DNA of 64,000 nt from Daphnia pulex (taxonomy: Eukaryota > Arthropoda > Branchiopoda > Diplostraca > Daphniidae), in assembly GCF_021134715.1 (NCBI RefSeq), contig NC_060027.1, forward strand, positions 1,426,001 through 1,490,000, in the 5' to 3' direction. The translations under genes and the position numbers were made by a program. The notes under the pieces were generated by a model. That model saw only the letters and a list, made by a program, of their open reading frames with translations, was not told the origin of the DNA and did no database searches. Position 1 is the first letter of the stretch; each line of letters begins with the position of its first letter. This document shows positions 35,627-47,556 of the stretch, piece by piece.

Positions 35627-37481
35627 TCACTTTTTCTGGCAAACTGTTTTATGATTTGACCAGTGGGAAAATTGGCATTCCTTGCTGCAATAGAAGACGG
35701 AACGGCAGCGGCTGCAACGCTTCACATTCTGGGAAGTTTTGTTACATTTGGCGCATTTGTTTTCAGTTGCGAAGTATTCAATCGTTAGGAACTGTTGATG
35801 GCACAAGTGTTGCATGAGACATGTATGGTTAATTCGGTAACATTTATTTTGATTATTATTGTTTTCTATACCCGTTTGAGACCAGTTTTTTCTGTAATGC
35901 ATAGCTTTGAACTGGTCGCGTCCCATGAAATGGTGTAAGGAAATCGACATCCTGATGGTGGGAGGGTGTAGATAATGTTCCATGTCTAAATGCGAAATGT
36001 AGGAAAATTTGATCTGATCGCTGAAAAACATTCCATATGATTTTACCTTGGTTGACCAGATAACCAGTTTTCTTTCAAAATCAGTCGATGCGAGATAGCG
36101 TCCGTTAGGTGAAAACGAAACTTCATGCAACTGCTCTGTATGTCCATCGAATAATAAAAACGGCCGCATATTTTTCCCCAGTGGTGCCCATATCGAAATT
36201 GATCCGTCCTCCATTCCGCTAGATTTAATTGAAAACGCGATTATGGCAAACGGATTTTATATCGTAACTAGGCTATTATACCGTTAATTTGGTTATATAC
36301 TGTGAAGCTTACCTCGCAAGATAAGGTTCCCTTTCTCCTTCCAATGGATCCTTGTTTGACGATGGAAGTTCCATTGGACTCCAAACCAAATGGCAACAAA
36401 ACGAGCTGAAGTGCCTCGTGTGTACAGGATCTTGACTATCCATCGACCAAAGCTGCGATGAATAATCAAAATTAGAACTTAACAAATTTCATTACCAACT
36501 ACAGTTAAAAGTTAGCGTGTCGGGCAATACCTTGACCCAACCGTCGTGTGAGCTGACGGCTAAAAGTTGCAATTGTTCGTTCCAGGCAATACTCCAAACA
36601 TTAGATTTCATTCCCATGTTTTTTGGATAAGGGAACACTTGGTTCTTTGACGTGAAATGTGTGCTCACTACGAGTTTCTTGACTAGATTGCTGGTGGAGA
36701 TAAAGCCGAGTTCTATTTCGTGAATTTTGACCGTGCCGTCGTCGTAACTGCAAGCGAGTCGGTTTCGCGAAATCCAATCGACGCACCAGACATTTTCTTT
36801 TGATTGGAGCAAATAGAAATGGCCGATAGCTGCATTGAAAATCACCACCACTTTACAGTCCATCTGAAGATGAAATAGGAAAGCGTGTATAATATATTAA
36901 TGGATTGATATAGAATTCTGATTGTGTCGACATTCTTACTGAATTGTTATAACTGGCCAAAACGTTTAAATCGAATGGATTCCAAACGGTCAAGGGGAAA
37001 TCTAATCGTCTATTAACGGGTAAAACTCGTTTCTGGCCAGTCCGATAACACCAAACAATTAGAGTTCCGTCAGAGCATCCCCCAGCTAGTTTAGTCCCGA
37101 TCTTCTACACAGCCAAAATACAAACAAACAGTTTAGGTCAAGAGAAATACATCAGCACAAGTTGAATTAGGCCTACTTACATCAAAGTTTAAGGACATCA
37201 CCGAATATTCACACCGAAATTGACATTGCAGTTTCCAAGTTGAAAGAGAAGTAGGATGCTTGGAACCCTTGAATAGTAGGATCCCTCCACTAAACAATGC
37301 ACAAGCTAAAACAGGCTCGATTGGATGGAAACTTGCACTTCTCACATCCATTTCGCTTGTCAATGAGATCTCAACGTTTTTGAACAAACCTAGGGTTGGC
37401 ATTGGTTAACAAACGAAAAGATGGGCAATTGTAATCGAATTCCGTTTCACCTCTCCCTGTTGAATTTACAGACTCTGCCAT
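35627..37481 (-). CDS. WD40-repeat protein with MYND zinc finger (subfamily I-like)
   Basis: Start ATG at 37481 (MAESVNSTGR). Blades include DVRSASFHPIEPVLACAL, KLAGGCSDGTLIVWCYR, LACSYDDGTVKIHEIEL, LLAVSSHDGWVK, LWSMDSQDP, GSISIWAP and LASTDFERKLVIWST. The finger at the end is CAKC, CSRC, FYCSKEC, H, C, ending QKK. It is intermediate between the two WD40 subfamilies: its start exon resembles subfamily II, and its GHTEQLHEVSFSP blade resembles subfamily I. The last three exons and both introns between them form one uninterrupted frame from 36214 to 35627, so intron retention would still yield a protein with the finger. Confidence 0.8.
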
Positions 37482-37863
37482 TTTATCTCTCCTTGGGACG
37501 ATTAGGTACAAACACGTGTTGTAGAAATACAGAAGGGATTTTTTAATTGCACCTTGACAGATGAGGGAATATCCTTTGTAGTTCGAATTAACAAAATTTC
37601 ACCGATGTGACACTTGAACTTCTGATATTCATGTATAAAGCGGAGAGCACGAGAGCGACAACCTTTATTGTATCCTTGAAAGTTAACACTGAGAGGGGAT
37701 GGAGTAAATCAAAAGAGACGTTTAGAAATTGGGGGGGACGGAGAAGGGGTTGAGAAACGGAATTTCCGGAATTCAAATTTCAGATATAAAATGGAAAGCT
37801 GATAACAAGAGAATTTCTTAATTGGGCTCTATCTTTTCCTTGTGAAATTTTGTCAAAACTTAT
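37482..37863. other. Short intergenic spacer
   Basis: About 380 bp between two WD40 genes, resembling 40047-40240 and 43466-43700 (start-side flanks of sister genes). No gene recognised. Confidence 0.4.
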
Positions 37864-40046
37864 TCAATTTTTATTGCAAGCAAGTTTGTGATGGGGCCAG
37901 TGTGAACGCTGGCATTCTTTGCTGCAATACAGGACTGAGTTGCAGCGGGCGCATAGCTTCAGATTTTGAAAAGTTTTCTTGCAACCGGCACAGCTGTTTT
38001 TGGCAACGATATATTGAATCACTTTGAACTGTTTGAATCGCAGAGTTGGAAAACATTAAAATAAGTTTGTTGGGAATTCATTTATTTCTTTTACCTGTCT
38101 CTGGCCTGTTCTCTCTGAAATTGCCAACCTGCAACTGGCCGCGTCCCATGTCATCATGTACGGATGCAGCATGAAATCGGATGAGGGTAAAATGTATATG
38201 CACTCCCAACTCTGAAAATTGCATGAAAATTCCGGGGAAAAATTGAATAATTACGGAAGATTTTTGGACGCGGCAGGTCGTCTATGCACTAAACCGAGGC
38301 TGATCCATTACGTAATAAACTGGGATTTTTCGCTATTTTAAACTTGTGTCTATCAAAAATCTTTTTACCTTGGTAGACCAGATGACCAATTTCTTGTAAT
38401 AGTCAGTTGAGGCGAGATAGCGTCCGTCTGGTGAAGGTAATAATTGGAAAATCTGATCATGTCCTATGAGTTTTTCTGTCCGATTTCCACCTTCAAACGG
38501 ATGCCAAATCACTATGCTTCCATTTTCTAATCCGCTGTATGCAACCAAAAGACAAGAAAGACAAATTAGTTATGGCTGTTAAGAGTATAAATTAAAACTC
38601 ATTTTCCAAAACTTAAAACTTCTTAGCATTATAGTATTATACTGACAATTTGAGTTTTAATTGAAGTAATAAATAAAAATAACCAAAGATCTAACCATGC
38701 AATAAAAGTTTTTCTCGTCTTTTGATCCTTGATGTCAGAACTCCACACCAAATTTCTACAACTCGAATCGAGCTTTAGCACAAGGATGGGATCGTTACTG
38801 GCCAACGACCAAATCTGCAATTAAGAAATAAAAAATAACTCAGTTATTAAAAAATCGAAATCTTTTCCGATAATAATTGTCGATTAATTTTCTAAAAATC
38901 CAGTAACACACATTAATTTGATCTGAATACCTTGACTCGTTCGTCTGTTCCACCTGAAGCCAAAAGATTCATTTCTTCGTTCCAAGCGATACTCGTTACA
39001 AAACTAAGTGTTTTGACTTGGTAGTCGGTAGGCGTAAAAATGTGGCTGTAAACTCGTCCATTATCACCCAGGTCGTGTCTGATTTTCTGGACTATTTTGC
39101 TTTTCAATTGGTTGTTACGTGATTCTATTTCGTGAATTTCAAACGTCCCATCGTCGTAACCACAGGCGAGTTGATTGTGCGAGTTCCAGGCCACCGTCTG
39201 ACAGTTCCATTTTGATTTGATGGTGTGGGTGAGGAGGTTTTCAGCTGCTGAATTGGCAATCATCACCTCGTTTGTGTCCAACTTGAGATAAAATTGAGAA
39301 ACTTAAAATGGTGAATAATAAATTCATGCGAGTCCAGTGTGAATCCATGTACACCACTTTTTGTTTGGACTAACCATCAAGATTTTTCCCCTTTCTTTTG
39401 GTTTACTCTGCTTAACTAATCAAGTAAATGTGTTATGCCACTTACCGCACTGTTATAACTGGCCAACATGTCCCGGTTGAATGGATTCCAAAAAATTAAC
39501 GGAAAGTTTGATCGTCCATTTCTTCGAAATACTTGTTTGCCATCCCCTGGATAACACCAAATGATGACAGTCCCATCATCGGAGCCAGCAGCCACTTTAG
39601 TTCCATCAGCCTTCAAAATTAAACAAGAAAGAGCAAAACTAAAGATTACTTGATAGGTCTAAGTTCTAGCCAATTAACACACAATTAGCAGACGATTTTG
39701 ATGCGTTAAAACAGGGACACAATTATTTTATTTTCACAAACTTACGTTCCATTGGACGGATAAAATTGTATTTTCACATTGGTATTGTTTGGTTTCAATC
39801 TTCCAATTCTCAAACGTTGTGGTGTGATTAGATCCGCGAAGTAAAACTAATCCTCCTCTTACTAAGCCGCACGCTAGAACGGGCTCGATTGGATGGAAAC
39901 TTGCACTTCTCACATCCAATCGTCTTGTTAATGACATCTCAACGTTTATGAACAAACCTAGGTGTGGCATTGGTTAACAACGAATAAAAGATTGGAAAGT
40001 TTTATCAAATTTCGTCTTCACCTCTCTCTGATGAATATACAGCCAT
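37864..40046 (-). CDS. WD40-repeat protein with MYND zinc finger (subfamily II)
   Basis: Start ATG at 40046 gives MAVYSSER, a diverged first exon. The second exon reads LDVRSASFHPIEPVLACGL. The fourth exon (39281-about 38930) shows TNEVMIANSAAENLLTHTIK, almost identical in sequence to that of the gene at 45495-47556, which may mark gene conversion or recent shared origin. Later blades: IWSLASNDP, GSIVIWHP, LASTDYYKKLVIWST, HPYMMTWDAASCRL. The finger reads CAGC, LCARC, YCSKEC, H, and HKLAC where sisters have HKLVC. The stop is a TGA at 37864, one residue earlier than the NE ending of sisters. It is the only place where two WD40 genes sit side by side without a kinase or relic between. Confidence 0.8.
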
Positions 40047-41334
40047 TATCTTTCTGGTGATGTTATAAAGCGTTTTGAAGAAACAAACTCAGTAAACTCG
40101 GAATTACAGAGATGAGAGAGTATCCTTGTATGTAGAACCTTACAAATTTCAACGTGGCGAAGCAAATAAATGAGCACCCAGCAACAACCTTTCTAGTCGC
40201 CTCGATTTTAACAACTGAAGATGGAACAGAAAAACGCAATAGAAACGTTTAAGAGGGGGGGGGGGAGAAGAGGGGTGTGGGGGGTTGAGGGGGTGGAACT
40301 GGTCTGGGTCGCAACAATCGTTGAGCAATAGTTCAATACGCAGCTGCATGTGGACTAATCCTTTGCTGTACATTTTCTCACCCATACTTTTTTCCAGTAC
40401 CCCCCCCCCCTCAAAAAAGTTAGTCGTTAAATCTTTGGTGTTTTTTAGAGCGTCGTTTATTAGGAAAAATTAAAACCAAAATAGTCTGTCAAAAAATCCG
40501 TCGATTTCTGCCAATGGCCGGCTGAACACGATATAGTTATTGACGGAATTTCATTTTGACTCTTACACTTCCTTTGAGAGTGCTTTTCCTCATGTTTTTG
40601 CAGAACTATTTCAGTTTTCCCGATAAACATCTTTTTCGGGAAGTTTCTTTCATTTATTCGTATACAATATCACTGCTTTTTTTCTGCATTTTGTTGCCAA
40701 GATGAAGTCAGTTGAGTTTTATTAGAGAGAACCATTGAAAAATCTTTCCGCTTTCGAAATGTTTTTTTTAATCGTGGGGAACCATTTCGAATCAAAAAAT
40801 TTATTGCATGTATGTGGTTATTAGCAATGAAGGTAGAAATAGAGATGGGTTAGGTCCGTTTTTCTCTTTCACTTGTCCGTTTGATCTAAGTTTGCTTTTT
40901 TGAATTTTGTTTCCGCATTTTTGGACGTGCTTGTTCGATTACCACATGCTCTGAATTGACGTCCGCTATTCCAGAATCTTTTCTGATTTTCACTTTTGTT
41001 TTGAATTGAATAACGAATATGATGCTGGCTGGCACGACATCATATTTTATGGTGTACCTAGCGCACTGGGCGCAAATCCTCGTTTGTAGGCGTCACGTCT
41101 AACCGGCGCTTTACTGCTTGTTAGTAAGCTACTTAATAATATTCTCATACCAACCTTACTACGCGAAATCATGGTTAAATAGGCGGGGGAGATGGTCCAG
41201 GAGTTGGGCGTATTCTAAGTTTGAATGTATTTTCCAACTCTTTTGTTGTTACAGGACATTTATGACATTTACCAGTCCACATTGAAATTTTCTCGATCGG
41301 ATACAACTTTTTCCTTGTGAAATTCCGGCCAAAC
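40047..41334. other. Intergenic with an alpha-kinase relic, no cassette
   Basis: This begins as WD40 5' flank (with a run of G at about 40255-40265), then from about 40500 it matches 50500-51000. It includes an alpha-kinase tail relic at 40690-40835 and then the kinase-to-WD40 spacer. The cassette expected before the relic is missing, so one deletion has removed the cassette and most of a kinase gene. Confidence 0.5.
40690..40835 (-). pseudogene. Relic of an alpha-kinase gene 3' end
   Basis: The minus strand retains pieces such as ANHTCNKFFDSKW (the second zinc cysteine of CNKFC is lost) and a tail resembling ERFFNGSL. All of the upstream domain and the kinase are gone. It is similar to the relic at 50690-50830. 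Confidence 0.6.
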
Positions 41335-43465
41335 TTATTCATTTCTATTGCAATCACGTTTATGTTGGGGCCAGTGTGAACGCTGACACTCCCTGCCGCA
41401 ATAGTAGATTGATCTGCACCGGCTACAACGCTTCAGATTTTCTGAAGTTTTCTTGCAAACGGCACAGCATTTTTCAGCCACGCCATATTCAATCACATTG
41501 AACTGTTTGAATCACAGAGTTGGAAACATTTTATGTAGAAAATAAGTTTGTTGCCTTCATGTATTTCTTTTACCTGTCCCTGGCCTCTTCGACCTGAAAT
41601 TCCTAACTTGGAACTGGCAGCATCCCATGTCATCACGTATGGATACTTAAACCCTGATGAGGGTAAGATGTATATGGCCTCCCAACTCTGAAAATGACAT
41701 GAAAAAATTAAATTTAAAAATGTTGGAAAGTTTGTGGACTGCTAATGCATGTTCCTCGCTTGATCCATTTCGTTATTAAGCTTAAAGTTTCAATCAATAA
41801 TCTTTTACCTCGGTACACCAGATAATCAATTTCTTGAAATAATCAATCGATGCGAGATAGCGTTTGTCAGGTGAAAGTAATAACTGATGGATTTGATCAA
41901 GTCCTGAAAGTTTTAGTGTCTCATTTGAACCCAGGTACCAAATCACAATGGTTCCATTTTCTAATCCGCTGGATACAAAACAAAATATCAAGAGAGGGGA
42001 AAAAAAAGATTGTTAGGATATTTTAAACTTGCATCTTCTAAGACTTAAAGACGTTTGAAATTCTAATTTTGAAAAATAATTATAATCAAGGCAATCTTAC
42101 CATGCAAGAAAAGCTTTCTTTCGTTTTTTGATGTCAGAACACCATACCAAACTTTTACAATTGGAATCTAGATCATTGAGTTGAAGCGGGAACTTTACTA
42201 TACGAGTGGGATCGTTAGTGCCCCGAAACCAAAGCTGCAGTTGAGAAATAAAAAAAGATCAATTATTTCAATTCGACATCTTGGTTATTAATAATAATTG
42301 TATAGGGAGTGCTAAAAAAACATTTGTTCGAATACCTTGACTCGTCGGTCTGTTCCAACTGAAGCCAATAGACCCAATTCCATGTTCATGGCGATATTCG
42401 ATACAGAGCATCGTAATTCGCTTTGAAATTCGGGATGCGAAGAAGTTGCACGATCATGTTCATCATCACCAAAGTCGTGCCCGATTTTTTGTACCATTTC
42501 GCTGTTCAATAACCCAATTTGTGACAATCCTAGTTCATGAACTTCAAACGTTCCATCGTCATAGCCAAAGGCGAGTTGTTTGTACGAGATCCAGGCCACG
42601 GTCTGACAGTTCAAATATGATTCGATGGCATGGCTGAGGGGTTTTTCATTTGCAAAATTGGCAATCATCACCTGTTTGGTGTCCAACTAGAGATAAAATT
42701 GAGATAGTTAAAATGTTTAAAAATTTCCAATCACAAATCAATGGGAAATTTCCCCATGTACACCCATTTTTGCTCGTAATTCCCATTAAGATTTTTCCCA
42801 TTACTTGCATTACTCAAACAAACTACAAATGACAAATTAATGTGATATTTTTTTTTCAACTTACCGCATTGTTATAACTAGCAAAGACATCTGGGTTAAA
42901 TGGGTTCCAAATAATTAATGGAAAATGTGATCGTCCATTTCTTCGGAATACTTGTTTGCCATCCCCTGGGTAAGACCAAACGCTGACAGTGCCATCATCA
43001 GAGCCAGCAGCAACTTTAGTTCCATCAGCCTTCACACCAAACCATACAAATGACACAATTTTGCAACATTAAATTTGACAGATTTAGCCAAAGATTATTA
43101 AATATTGTTATGTTGAACTATTTAATTTGATGTTGAACTATTTGATTTGCACACTTACGTTCCATTGGACGGATAAGATTATCCTTCCATATCGGTATTG
43201 TTTGGGTTCAATCTCCCAATTTTCAAACGGTGTAGAGTGATGAGATCCGCGAAGAAAAGCTAAATTTCCTTTACCTAAGCCACATGCCAGAACAGGATCG
43301 ATTGGATGGAAAGTTGCGCATCTCACATCCATTCCGCTTGTCAATGAGAACTCGACTTCTTTGAACAAACCTAGGTGTGGCATTGGTTAAAAAACAAAAA
43401 GATGGGCAAGTTTAATCAAATTTCGTCTTACCTCTCTCTGAAGAATGTACATCAGCCTCTGTCAT
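41335..43465 (-). CDS. WD40-repeat protein with MYND zinc finger (subfamily II, variant)
   Basis: Start ATG at 43465 (MTEADVHSSER). Blades: MDVRCATFHPIDPVLACGLG, KVAAGSDDGTVSVWSYP, LAFGYDDGTFEVHELGL, LLASVGTDRRVK, an unusually long LWFRGTNDPTRIVKFPLQL exon with about seven extra residues before DLDSNCKSLVW, then GTIVIWYLGS (lacking the PFERE stretch of sisters) and LASIDYFKKLIIWCT. The finger is CCAVC, RCSRC, YYCGREC, H, C, ending NRNE at a TAA at 41335. The insertions and deletions are in frame, so it looks functional but is more diverged than its neighbours. Confidence 0.8.
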
Positions 43466-45494
43466 TTTCTCTCTCCTTGGCGACGAACAGAAATGTAAAA
43501 GCACGTTGTTAAGAAACGAACTCGGAGTCTCGAATGGAGTCGTTAGATGAGGGAATATCTTTTGAATTTAGAATCTTAAAAATTTCACCGATGGCGCGAT
43601 AAGATGAGCATCAGCAACACTTGAGAGCACGAGAACGACAAACCTTCGTGTTGCCTTGATTGTTGCAAGTTTGCAACTGAGGAGGAAACAGAAAAACAAA
43701 AGAGAAGCGAAGCGTTTAGAAAGCGGGTGGATCTGGTCTCCGGGGTCAAAAATGTACCCCCACCTCTTCTTGGTTGCTCAACTTGCCAACAATTTGAGCC
43801 ATACTTTTTAATGTTAGGCAACTGCATTTCGACTAATCCTTTGCTTCCGCCAATAAATTCTGTCTCTTACTCTTACTTCTTTCCTCATCATTTCACTCGC
43901 CCCTCTTTGCCAACTGAGTCCACACTGATAGACATTCTTCAGTTTTTTTAAAGCGTCATTTTCACATTTTTGGGAAGTCGATTAAGTTTAATTGCATGTA
44001 ACGGGCATAAAAATTAGGGATTTATCGGTGTTATTACATTCTTTGAGGTTGATGGTGTGAATATTGTTTGATAGTTTTCTTCTTTGATGCCATAAAGATG
44101 TTGAATTATGACTAGACTGTTGCAATGTCAGGCCATACCCGAGTTCAGAAATTAATAATTTTTTTATTAATTAACGAAATTAATGCTGTTTGTGTTTTTC
44201 CCAAACCCAAAAGAATACGGGATCAATAAAACTTATCAATTTCCAGATAATGGTTCAAATCTTGAATGTTGAAAAAAAATTATATTCGAAATTACCTTGT
44301 AATTTATTTTTTCCTATCGCTTACATGTTATTTGCTTGAAAATAACAAATAATTATTATTTTGTAGACTATTCTGCTGTGCGTTGACGAAAAATTTATTA
44401 GATGAAAAAATTTATTTTAAATAATTTCGTAAAATGCTGAATATTTTTGTTTTTATCACGGTGCAATTGGGATACTTTCCGAATCCCATAAAAGTGTACC
44501 TTTAATAATGAAAGTAATTTGGACACGCATGGTGTAGTGGTTAGCGCGTCTGGCGAATTGATAGTGACGAAGTGATCACTTGCCTTCACGAACAGTCGAA
44601 AGCGTACCATACGGTGTATACAAGCGCATAAGGAGATATGAGGAAATGAGTATTTGCATATGCTCTTTACCCGTCACGTGGCACGTTACAGAGTGACGGC
44701 CCCGGATTTAGAAACCCGGTATGACTTAGATCGTGTATGGAACCGTCGTGAAGTAGATTCTCGACGCTGCGAAGGAGCGAAAGCTAGTAGGATTCGTCAT
44801 CGTCTTACACAATTTTCATCTGATATAAAGTCAGAAATTCATAATTTTTTATTTATTAACAAAATTATTGTTGCTCGTGATTTTCTCCCTAATAACCCCA
44901 AAAAATATGGACGTAACAAAATTTATCAATATCCAGATAGCGGTTCAAATCTTGAATATTAAAAAAAAATTATATTCGAAATTTACTTTTTATTTATTAT
45001 TTCCTATGGTTCATAACTTAATTGTTTGAAAATATAAAATTATTATTATTTTGTTGGTATTCTAGCCTTTTCCTGGATAATAAAATTTAAGTTTCTGCCA
45101 TTTTGTCGCTGTCGAAACGAATAAAAATGTACAAACACGTGTTGAAGATGTATACTCTGGGTTTTCAATCTCGAAAGAATTTGTTAATTGCTGAGTTACA
45201 TGACAAATGACGTAATAACTTTTGTATTTAGAATTAACAAAATTTCACCGATTTCAAACTTAACCTTTCATATTCCAAGATATATGAGCAACACTGCAAG
45301 AGAGCATTAACAATTGTTGTTTCCTTGATTGCTGATGCTCTATTGATTGAACAGAAAACAAAAAATAAATGAGAAAGAAGTTGGGGGATTATTTTTCGTA
45401 TTCCTAATTCAGATACATGCCATAGAGGGGGACTGCTAACAGAAGAATTTGTTGATTACATTCAATCTTTTGCCTTGGAAAATTCGATCAAAAC
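43466..45494. other. Intergenic with an inserted element
   Basis: WD40 5' flank until about 44140 (matching 54107-54800), then the element at 44140-45065, then a second WD40 5' flank starting with a decayed first exon (ATGGCAGAAACT-like at 45090-45101, minus strand). So two partial start flanks lie back to back here, with the element at the junction. Confidence 0.5.
44140..45065. mobile_element. Unknown repetitive element with duplicated tail and tRNA-like A-box
   Basis: Two diverged copies of one tail occur at about 44150-44370 and 44825-45060. Both end a frame with YQxPDxGSNLE followed by a stop and the same AT-rich trailer. Between them is an unrelated-looking 460 bp containing TGGTGTAGTGG at 44530-44540, a perfect match to the RNA polymerase III A-box consensus, and a GGTTCAAATCT B-box-like string in each tail (44252-44262, 44941-44951), too far away to make a tRNA. 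An open frame of 102 residues (44654-44962, + strand) ends in the second tail. The paralogous flank at about 54.7 kb lacks it, which suggests insertion. Family not recognised. Confidence 0.45.
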
Positions 45495-47556
45495 TTATTC
45501 ATTTTGATTGCAAACAAGTTTGTGTTGGGGCCAGTGTGAACGCTGACAATCCTTGCTACAATAGAAGATTGAATTGCAGCGAGCGCAACGCTTTAGATTT
45601 TGAGACATTTTCTTGCAGCCAGCACAGCAGTTTTCGGCAACGAAGTATTCAATCACTTTAAACTGTTTGAATCACAGAGATGAGAAGTTATTTATTAACA
45701 TTAATTTGTTGAAATTTGGATGAATGAAACGCATTATTTTACCTGTCTCTGTCCTGTTCTCTCTGAAATTGCTAGCTTGCAACTGGCCGCGTCCCATGTC
45801 ATCATGTATGGATACATATACTCTGATGAGGGTATAATGTATATGCTCTTCCAACTCTGAAAATTCATTTAAAAAAGAAATTGCGGGAAAAGAATGTACG
45901 TGAGTCGCGTTTGATCCAACTAAGAATTTCTATCAAAAATATTTTACCTTTGTAGACCAAATAATCACTTTCTTGTAATAGTCTGTTGTTGCGAGATAGC
46001 GTCCGTCAGGTGAAAGTATTAATTGATGGATCTGATCATGTCCTGTAAGTTTTCGTGTCTGAATTTCATGATCAAATGGATACCAAATTACAACGTTTCC
46101 ACTTTCTAATCCGCTGAATAAAAGCCAATTAAAAAGCTGTGGTTATTAGAATGTCAATTTAAACTTGCATCTTTTAAAACTTGATTAAAATAATCTAGGC
46201 AGTCTAACCATGCAATAAAAGTTTTTGTCGTCATCTCTTCTTTGATGCCAGAATTCCATACCAAATTTCTGCAATTGGAATCGACATCCAACACAAGAAT
46301 AGGATCTTTACTGCCCAATGACCAAATCTGCAATTAAAATTGTTTAAATATTGACTCATTTAAATTTAAAAACTTAGACAATAATAATTGTCTATCGACT
46401 ATTAAAATCCAATAAATATAACGTATGTAGTTCTAATACCTTGACTCGAAAGTCTGTTCCACCTGAAGCCAAAAGTTCAAATTCTTTGTTAATGGCGATA
46501 CTCGATACGAAAGTTCGTGTTTGGCCCTGGTAGTTCATAAGCGAAAAATTGTCCCTGGAATTCATAAGCGAAAAATGGTGAACAGCTTTGTCATGATCAC
46601 CCAGATCGTGACGGATTTTCTGGACCATTCGGCTTTTCATTTGACTGTTATTCAATTCTATTTCGTGAATTTCAAACGTTCCATCGTCGTAACCAAAGGC
46701 GAGTTGATTGTGCGAGTTCCAGGCCAGGGTCTGACAGTTCCATTTTGATTTGATGGTGTGGGTGAGGAGGTTTTCAGCTGCTGAATTGGCAATCATCACC
46801 TCGTTTGTGTCCAACTTGAGATACAATTTTAAAACTTAAAATTTCTGGTGAACAATAAATTAATGTGAATGTTTCTCGTGTACACCGACTTTTAATTTGA
46901 AATTCTCCCTTCCCGCATTACTTAAACAAACTACTAAGTTAGCACATGAATATTGTTTTTTTTTTTTCACTTACCGCACTGTTATAACTAGCCAACATGT
47001 CCCGGTTAAATGGATGCCAAAAAATTAACGGGAAATTCGATCGTCCATTTCTTCGGAATGTTTGTTTGCCACAGCCTGGATAAGACACAATAATGACAGT
47101 CCCATTATCGGAGCCAGCAGCTACTTTAGTTCCATTGACCTTTACGCCAAACAGAAAAACAAAAATAGAAACTTAGGATTAACACTGTAACATTTAGCAC
47201 ACGATTTTGATGGGGTGAAACACGGACACAATTATTTGATTCACAGACTTACGTTCCATTGGACGGATAAAATTGTCCTTTCGTATCGGCTGTATACGGG
47301 TTCAATCTCCCAATTCTCAAACGGTGTGGAGTGATTAGTTCCCCGAAGGAAAACTAATCCTCCTTGAACTAAGCCGCACGCCAGAACAGGATCGATGGGG
47401 TGGAAACTGGAACTTCTCACATCTAGTTTACTCGTAATTGAGAACTCAACTGGTTTGAAAAAACCTGGATGGGACATCAGACATTGATTAAAAACGATGG
47501 ACAAGTTTATAAATATTTGTCTTACCTTTCCCTGGTGAGTTTACAGCATCTGTCAT
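45495..47556 (-). CDS. WD40-repeat protein with MYND zinc finger (subfamily II)
   Basis: Start ATG at 47556 (MTDAVNSPGK). Blades: LDVRSSSFHPIDPVLACGLV, KVAAGSDNGTVIIVSYP, LAFGYDDGTFEIHEIEL, LLASGGTDFRVK, IWSLGSKDP, GNVVIWYP, LATTDYYKKVIIWST, YPYMMTWDAASCKL, and a MYND finger with CCAGC, RCARC, YCSKDC, H, C, stop TAA at 45495. The loop in the fourth exon contains a small direct repeat, FSLMNSRDNFSLMN, from a roughly 27-bp duplication near 46530-46580. The start of the fourth exon is virtually the same as in the gene at 37864-40046. Confidence 0.8.

Noticed and set aside
40149..40385. Minus-strand 78-codon frame with a run of prolines
   Set aside because: It is created by a G-run and polypurine stretch in intergenic DNA and is not preserved in the paralogous flanks.
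44521..44600. A tRNA gene
   Set aside because: The A-box and a D-arm-like start are present, but no B-box at the proper distance and no acceptor or anticodon stem that pairs.
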